From: Euryodendron excelsum
Lineage: Eukaryota; Streptophyta; Magnoliopsida; Ericales; Pentaphylacaceae
Length of the DNA stretch: 64,000 nucleotides
Assembly (NCBI GenBank): GCA_033060915.1
Contig: CM065379.1
Location: forward strand, 27,644,318 to 27,708,317
Reading direction: 5' to 3'
Shown here: positions 58,486 through 64,000 of the stretch, piece by piece
How the letters are laid out: every line of letters starts with the position of its first letter
Numbering within the stretch: position 1 is the stretch's first letter
The notes under the pieces: model-generated
What the model was told of the DNA's origin: nothing
Seen by the model: only the letters and a program-made list of their open reading frames with translations
Databases searched by the model: none
Position numbers and translations under genes: made by a program

Positions 58486-58522
58486 GGAGTCGCCACCTAA
58501 CTTGATTAAGGTGAGTTAGGTC
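58486..58522 (-). promoter_or_regulatory. End-of-LTR hairpin plus PBS-like decanucleotide
   Basis: Minus strand: AGTTAGGT and its partner flank an ~11-nt loop, directly followed by TGGCGACTCC (58495-58486), identical to the first ten bases of the true PBS 154 bp further on. Present in A 3', B (one change), C 5', C 3', E, F 5' and partly G. Confidence 0.7.
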
Positions 58523-61500
58523 ACTTAAAAACTAAGAATAATCCGAAGACTACACTTAGGGTTTTTGGAAAAAGGTTTTGAAAATATCTCCTCAAGAGAG
58601 GGTTTTTAAGAAAATAGGTTGTTTGGCAACCTTTGGAAAACATTTAGCCCTTTTTAGAAAAATAACTCCTTTTGGTCTTTGAAATCAGTGATCTAGGTTC
58701 GGAGGTTGGTTACGTGTAGGGAAGACGCACTAAGCTATCACCCTACCCCGCCCTTTCGGTACCTACATTTCAATCTACCCTAGATTCACCTGTGAGAGTC
58801 TTTAACCAACTATAGTTCAATCCTATCCATTTTAGAAAAACCATGTTAAGAAAAAAAAAAAACACTAACATGATGCAGGGTATGCAAGTGTAAGGAAAGA
58901 GAATTGAAAAATAGATTTGGAAAGAGATTGATTTGAAATTAATTTGATTTGAAAATAGATTTGAAGGAATAGAATTGAAATTGAAAATTTGGAAATAGAA
59001 ATTTGAAAATAGAAAATTTGAAATTGGAATTTTGAAAGTAGATTCGAATTTGAGATTTGAAAAAACTTTGGAAACCGCACCCATGAGGGTGGAATTGAAA
59101 GTTTGAAAAGTATTGTGACCGCACCTATGAAGGTTGCCTACGTATCCCTTTGGGGGAATCAGGTCAGTCGTAGTTCGGATCGGAGTCCGATTGAAAAGAG
59201 ATTGATTTGAAGAGAGAAATTGGATTAGAAGAAAGAGATTGAATTGAAAATTGGATTTGATTTGAGATTAGAAAAGGAGATTGGAAATTGAAATTTTAGA
59301 AAAGATTGAACCTTGATTTGAAAAGATAGATTTGGACTTGTTTTGGAAAAGAGAAGGTTTAAGAAATCCTAGACTTAGGAAAGAGAAAAGACTTAGGATA
59401 GACTTGAGATTTAGAAAGATTTAAAAAGATTTGACTTGAATGTTGGACTTGGAAGATTTAGGAAAGGATTGGATTTAGGAAAGGTTCGAATTAGGAAAAG
59501 CCTGATTTAGGAAAGTTTTAGAATTAGGAAAGTTTCAACTTAGGAAAGCTTTGAATTTGGAATGTTTCAACTTTAGGAAAGTTTTGAATTAAGAAAGTTT
59601 TGAATTAGGAAAGTTTTCAAATTAGGAAATTTTTTGAAATAGGGAAGTTTTGAAAATTGGAAAGTTTCGAGTTTAGAAAGTTTTCGAAAAAGGAAAGGTT
59701 TTAAGATTAGGAAAGGTTTCCAAATTAGGAAAGTTTTAAAAATCGGAAAGTTTTGAATTTAGAAATGTTTTGAATTAGGAAAAGTTTAGTTTAAGAAAGG
59801 CTTAGAAACTTCTGAATTTTGTAATGTTTTGAAAAAGGAAAGTTTTGAATTTGGAAAGCTTTGAAAACAAGAAAGTTTTGAAAATAAGAAAGTTTCGTTT
59901 TAGGAAAGGTTTGAAAAAGGAAAGTTTTTAGTTTAGGAAATGTTTGAATTAAGAAAGTTTTGAGTTTAGAAAAGCCTTAGATTTATAAAGATTTTGAAGT
60001 TTTGGAAAGTTTAGAATTTAGAAAGTTTGGAAGTTTAGAAAGATTTAACTTGAGAAAGTTTCAAATTTAGAAAGTTTTGATTTTAGAAAGATTTGAAATT
60101 TAGAAAGTTTTAGAGTTTGAATTTTAGAAAATCTTGAAATTAGGAAAGGTTTGAGTTTAGGAAAAGTTTGAAAACTTAGGTTTGAAAAGTTAAGATTTGA
60201 AAAGAAAGTAGAATTAGGAAAGGGTTGAATTAGGAAAGATTTTTATGTTCAAGTTTTTGGAAACTTAAGGTTTAGGAAAGTGGAAGTTTAGGAAGGATTT
60301 GAATTAGGAAAGATTTGGATTTGGAAGGGATTGGTTTTGGTCTCTAAAAGAAAAGATTTGATTTTGTTTCTAAAAACGGAGGATAGGATCTAGTTTCCTA
60401 AACGGGGATATTTGATTTGGTTTCCTAAATGGAAGATAGGATTTGGTAAAGATTTGGAAAGGGAGATTCTAGAAACCCTAGTTTTGAAAAATTATAGTTT
60501 TGACGTAGAAAACAAGATTTGGAAACGTGTATAGTTTGGATGTGAAAACAAGAGAATTTGAAAACCTAGGTTTGGGGCAAAGTTTGAAAATCATGTTTTT
60601 GGAAAGAGAATTAGGGTTTCCTAATGGTTAGCTCTAGGGCTTGACTTGGACTCTAAGGAAAGAGTTTTTGGAAAGTGCGTTTTTGGAAATGAAGGTTTTC
60701 TAGAAGGGAAATCCTGGGGAGGACTTTTTGGGAAAGTGTGTTTTTGGAAACGAAGCTTTTGGAAGGAAATCCTAGAGAGGAATTTCTAGAAGGAAGATTT
60801 TGGAAAGAGAGTTTTTGGAAAGATTTTTGGGGAACGTTTTTAGAAAGTGGATCTTGGGGAGAGGATTTTGAAAAGGAGTTTAAAAAAGGGAGCTTCGAAA
60901 AGCAGATTTTGGAAGGGAGTTTTTGAAAACAACTTTGGAGAGGAGAGTTTTAGGAAAGTATGTTGAAAGAGAGATTTTTTGGAAGAGATTTTTGAAGAGA
61001 GAGTTTTTAGAAGGAGTAAAAACATCTCACTTTCCTAAAGCAATTCTAACCATAAGAGGGCTAGAACCACTTTAGGAAGGCGGTTTTGAAAGACAATAAG
61101 ATTTGAAAATATTGACCAAAAAGGTCACTTTTAATGTAACACTTTCCTAAAGCAACCCTAGCCATGGAAAAGCTAGAATCACCCTAGGATTGTGGTTTTG
61201 AAAATAAGTTTTTGAAAAAGAGATTTTGATGCAATCTTGAAAACGAGTTTGAAAACGATTTTAAAAACAACTTTGAAAACGGTTTTTGGAAGATGCAAGA
61301 CTATGATATGCACAATGCAATTTGGGATCGTGAAATACAAGGCTAAGGCTTCACCACATAATCAAGGGGGCCGGACCCACGTGGTCTTTGGTTAGACTAG
61401 AAGAAAGCCCCCGACACGGTGACTCTCCAATAGCCCAATCCTACACATGGACCGGGAATCCCCTTGTTTCAAGCTTGCAAAAAAACGGGAGGAAAGAGAT

Positions 61501-61898
61501 GGGGGATTAAAATAGAGAAAACCCAAGTAGGTTAGGAGAGAGAAGAGAGAGGGGGGAAGTGCGAAAATTTAAATAGAAAACCTACCGTATGTCTTCTTTA
61601 TTTTGCGCGCCTTGCTTGTCTTCAATCTTCGGTCTTCGGTCTTTGTCTTGATCTTCACCTTCAGTCTTCAAGAGTTGTCTTCAAGCCTTGGATTGTAGCT
61701 CTTCAAGTCTTCACAGGATGGTTGAAGGCTAGTGTATGAGTGTATGGGGATGTATAGGAGGCTAGGGTTTGTGTATGGTGGCTAGGGTTTGGAAAACCTA
61801 AGGAGGCTAGGGTTTAGGAGGTGCTCGAGCTCTGTATATTGAAATATAGGATTTTTAAGTTAAGTTTGCAGACCCCTTTCACGTTGACTGAGGCTCTG

Positions 61899-61906
61899 TA
61901 TTTATA
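61899..61906 (-). promoter_or_regulatory. TATA box, F 5' LTR
   Basis: TATAAATA on the minus strand, context CTCTATAAATACAGAGCC. Confidence 0.72.
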
Positions 61907-63351
61907 GAGGTTGGACAAACCTGGCGCCTGTTGCAATGGTGCCAGGGCAAAATTGCTCTTGGCGACACTAGGAGTGGCGCCAGGCCAATTCTTGGCTCGA
62001 CACCACTACCAGTGGCGCCAGCCACTTAGGAAACTTTATAAGTCAGCAAGCAACTTATCTTTGACTAGATTTGGGCGCCTGTACTAGTGACTACCATGCA
62101 ACTTTTAGCCTGGCTTCACTAGGAGTGACTTCGAAAAATCCGGGAATGATTTGGAGGAGCCGGGAATGACCTAGAAGGCCAGAAAGGAGTAGGACCACTT
62201 AAAATAGTGTCCTGGAGATATTTGACTTGAAAAGCAAGGATAAGATGTGTCGGAAAGGTTGACCGGGCCCTTAGGGGCAAAACGGTCAATCGAATTAGGA
62301 AGCTGCCGGGGCGAACTCGAATTGTCCTGGAAGAAGACTTGGGATCTGGAAACATTATTCAGAATGTTCCCGGAGGTTGCCGGTTTGATTCCCAGAGCCG
62401 GCCCACCAGGGGCAAAACGGTTATTTGCACCGGGTTTGCCGGAACTGACTCAGAATGGTCCGGAAAGGTAAAGGAAGGTTGAGAACACTATAAAAAGTAT
62501 TCTCGGGACATTACTAGTTTGATACCTAGAGTTGGTGTGGTCGAAGAAGGAGACCGGCCTTCTAGGGGCAAAACGGTCATTTGTACCGGGTTGGCCGGAA
62601 TTGACTCGGAATGGTTTGGAAAGGTAAAGGAAGGTTGAGAACACTATAAAAAGTATTCTTGGAACATTACCGGTTTGATACCCAGAGCCGGTGTGGTTCC
62701 CGGGGCATTCGGATGCCTAGGGGCAAAATGGTCATCTTGACTGGAAAATCTCAAAAAAGGTCCAAAGGATAGTTTGGTCATTTTTCACCAAAGTGGGCTA
62801 ACAGACACTGGTGTTGACCTGGGTTTTGAGTGTTTCCGCCACTCTAACGGTGGTCGTCGTGACACAGGGGTTTGTTGCCAATTCCCTATATCGACCTATT
62901 TGTGAGTATTTCCGCTACTCTAACGGTTTTGTGAGTAGTTTTGCTACTCGGACCGTCTTGAGGAATAAACTGTCTCGAGAGAGAGATTGGAAAGGGGTCT
63001 TACCATCTCCGAGGAGACGTGCCTGGATTGGAACCGTCTCGAGGAAAAAACTGTCTCGAGAGTGGGATTGGAAAGGGGACTTATCGTCTCTGAAGAGACG
63101 TGCCTGGATTGGAACCGTCTCAAGGAATAAACTGTCTCGAGAGTGGGATTGGAAAGATTTCGGAAAGGACAATGCCCCTAAGGGCATTTTGGTTATTTTA
63201 CCTCTATTTGGGCCTGACAAGCCCACGAAGCGATGGAAAGACGGAATTTGGACCTAGAGAATTGGTTTTGATTGGAATATGCCTACAATGACTTGAAAAC
63301 AAGTCTGGACGGAGTGTAGACTGCCGAGCGGTCAAAAATGGGGTGCTTACA

Positions 63352-63356
63352 ACTAC
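63352..63356. repeat. Target-site duplication of element F, right copy (ACTAC)
   Basis: Exact repeat of 39899-39903; LTR E resumes after it. Confidence 0.92.
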
Positions 63357-64000
63357 GAGTGACTCCAGACGATCTGTGAATGATTTGAAGGGACGGGAAT
63401 GGTACGGAAGGCCAGAAAGGGACAAGAACCCCTAAAATAGTGTCTTGGGGGTAATAGACTTGAAGAATGATGTTAGGATGGGATGGAGGGGTTGATCGGG
63501 CTATTAGGGACAAAACAGTCAATCGGGCCAGAAAGCTGCCAAGATGGACTTGAAATATCCCGGAAGAAGATTAAAAACTTAGAAACATTAACTAGAATGT
63601 TCAAGGAGGTTACCGGTTTGATACCTAGAGCCGATGTGGTTGGAAAAGGCGATTGGCCTAACTGGGGCAAAATGATCATTTTGCAGTAGGTTTGCCGGAA
63701 CTGACTCGGAATGATCAGAAAAGATAATGGAAGGTCAGGAATACTATAAGAAGCTTTCTCGGGAGGTTATCGGTTTGATACCCGAAGCCGGTGTGGTTCC
63801 CGGAGCACACGGATGCCTTGGGGCAAAATGGTCATCTTGATTGGAATGTCTCAGAATTGGCCCGAAACTGACTGGAAGGCACCTAATCATGCCAGAATCT
63901 CTTTAAGACAACCTTGGAAGGGTGGACTTACCGTTTTGAGGACTTAGATACTTTCTTGAGAAACGTGCTGGAAATGGCCCTAGGGGCAGTTTGGTCATTT
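63357..64000 (-). mobile_element. LTR E, U3 part, running off the window
   Basis: Continues LTR E on the minus strand: GGAGTCACTCG at the F junction, then ~150-bp units with TCAAACCGGTAAC-type blocks. After these comes a segment at about 63860-63990 matching C's 3' LTR at 31985-32110 (ATTAGGTGCCTTC and CTTACCGTTTTGAGGAC-like blocks, reversed). The LTR start would be roughly 0.9 kb beyond 64000. Confidence 0.78.

Larger units (their letters stand above)
39904..63351 (-). mobile_element. Element F: 23.4-kb retrotransposon with nested solo LTR G
   Basis: Minus-strand element with both LTRs (5' LTR 58335-63351, 3' LTR 39904-44622), PBS 58315-58332, gag 56773-49831, antisense PMD gene 45985-47817 and polypurine tract 44627-44639. 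The internal part is about 8.8 kb after removing G. It is the best-preserved copy in the window. No pol region lies between gag and the antisense gene, so it must be moved by another element. The PBS and LTR ends suggest a Tat/Ogre-type partner (inference). Confidence 0.9.
58335..63351 (-). mobile_element. 5' LTR of element F (5017 bp)
   Basis: Complete LTR next to the PBS. From its start (63351): three 81-bp units with CGTCTC-N4-GAGACG stems (62953-63150), hairpin repeats 62330-62740, GGCGCC-type palindromes 61920-62035, TATA 61899-61906, donor equivalent ACG|GTAGGT at 61585, G-poor tract (complement) 58860-61280, end hairpin and PBS-like site 58486-58520, terminus 58335. Confidence 0.9.

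Noticed and set aside
62811..63257. 148-codon ORF in F 5' LTR
   Set aside because: Same 81-bp U3 repeat read on the other strand; no family resemblance.

Overview
This is plant nuclear DNA, probably from a seed plant with a large, repeat-rich genome. I cannot name the species. I see no host single-copy gene, rRNA, tRNA or CRISPR. By eye essentially all 64 kb belongs to one family of very large LTR retrotransposons, represented by seven nested insertions. Each LTR is about 4.7-5.2 kb, starts TGTAAGCACC and ends GGGCGCGACA. The primer-binding site fits the 3' end of a plant tRNA-Arg (TGGCGACTCCGCTGGGGA), which is typical of the Ty3/Gypsy Tat/Ogre group. No protease, reverse transcriptase, RNase H or integrase is visible in any copy. 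The family is therefore non-autonomous: it has gag at most, plus an extra gene on the opposite strand.

Left half, plus-strand elements nested like dolls. Element C has its 5' LTR at 1-24 and 21284-24813, its internal region at 24814-31079 and its 3' LTR at 31080-36082. It is split by solo LTR B (25-21283, TSD TAGGC). B is split by element A (1497-17561, TSD CCAGC). C itself sits in the LTR of an older minus-strand element D (36083-36697).

Right half, mainly minus strand. LTR E (36698-39903 and 63357 to beyond 64000) is split by element F (39904-63351, TSD ACTAC). F has two LTRs, PBS, gag, polypurine tract and the reverse-strand gene. Its gag is split by plus-strand solo LTR G (51105-56036, TSD GC[A/G]GC).

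Internal layout in element orientation: 5' LTR, PBS, leader, gag (retrotransposon gag domain, degenerate zinc knuckle, acidic tail), about 2 kb without genes, an antisense gene reading toward gag, polypurine tract, 3' LTR. In A and F the antisense gene encodes a plant-mobile-domain (PMD) protein of about 585 codons. It has a phase-0 88-nt terminal intron and a probable 0.9-kb intron just before the start codon. In C the same start region leads into an unrelated DUF7745-like body, so the slot appears to accept different cargo. All gag and antisense copies are broken by stops, mostly C-to-T or G-to-A, as expected of methylated and silenced elements.

The LTR holds several layers of structure. 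These are a palindrome-rich U3 with 81-bp, 29-bp and ~150-bp repeats whose hairpin arms change on both sides; GGCGCC palindromes upstream of a TATAAATA box; a conserved candidate splice donor; about 2.3 kb of extremely G-poor CTTTCCAAA-type sequence; and near the 3' end a hairpin next to a 10-nt copy of the PBS. Three of the nested insertions fell within about 55 bp of the same place in the recipient LTR.
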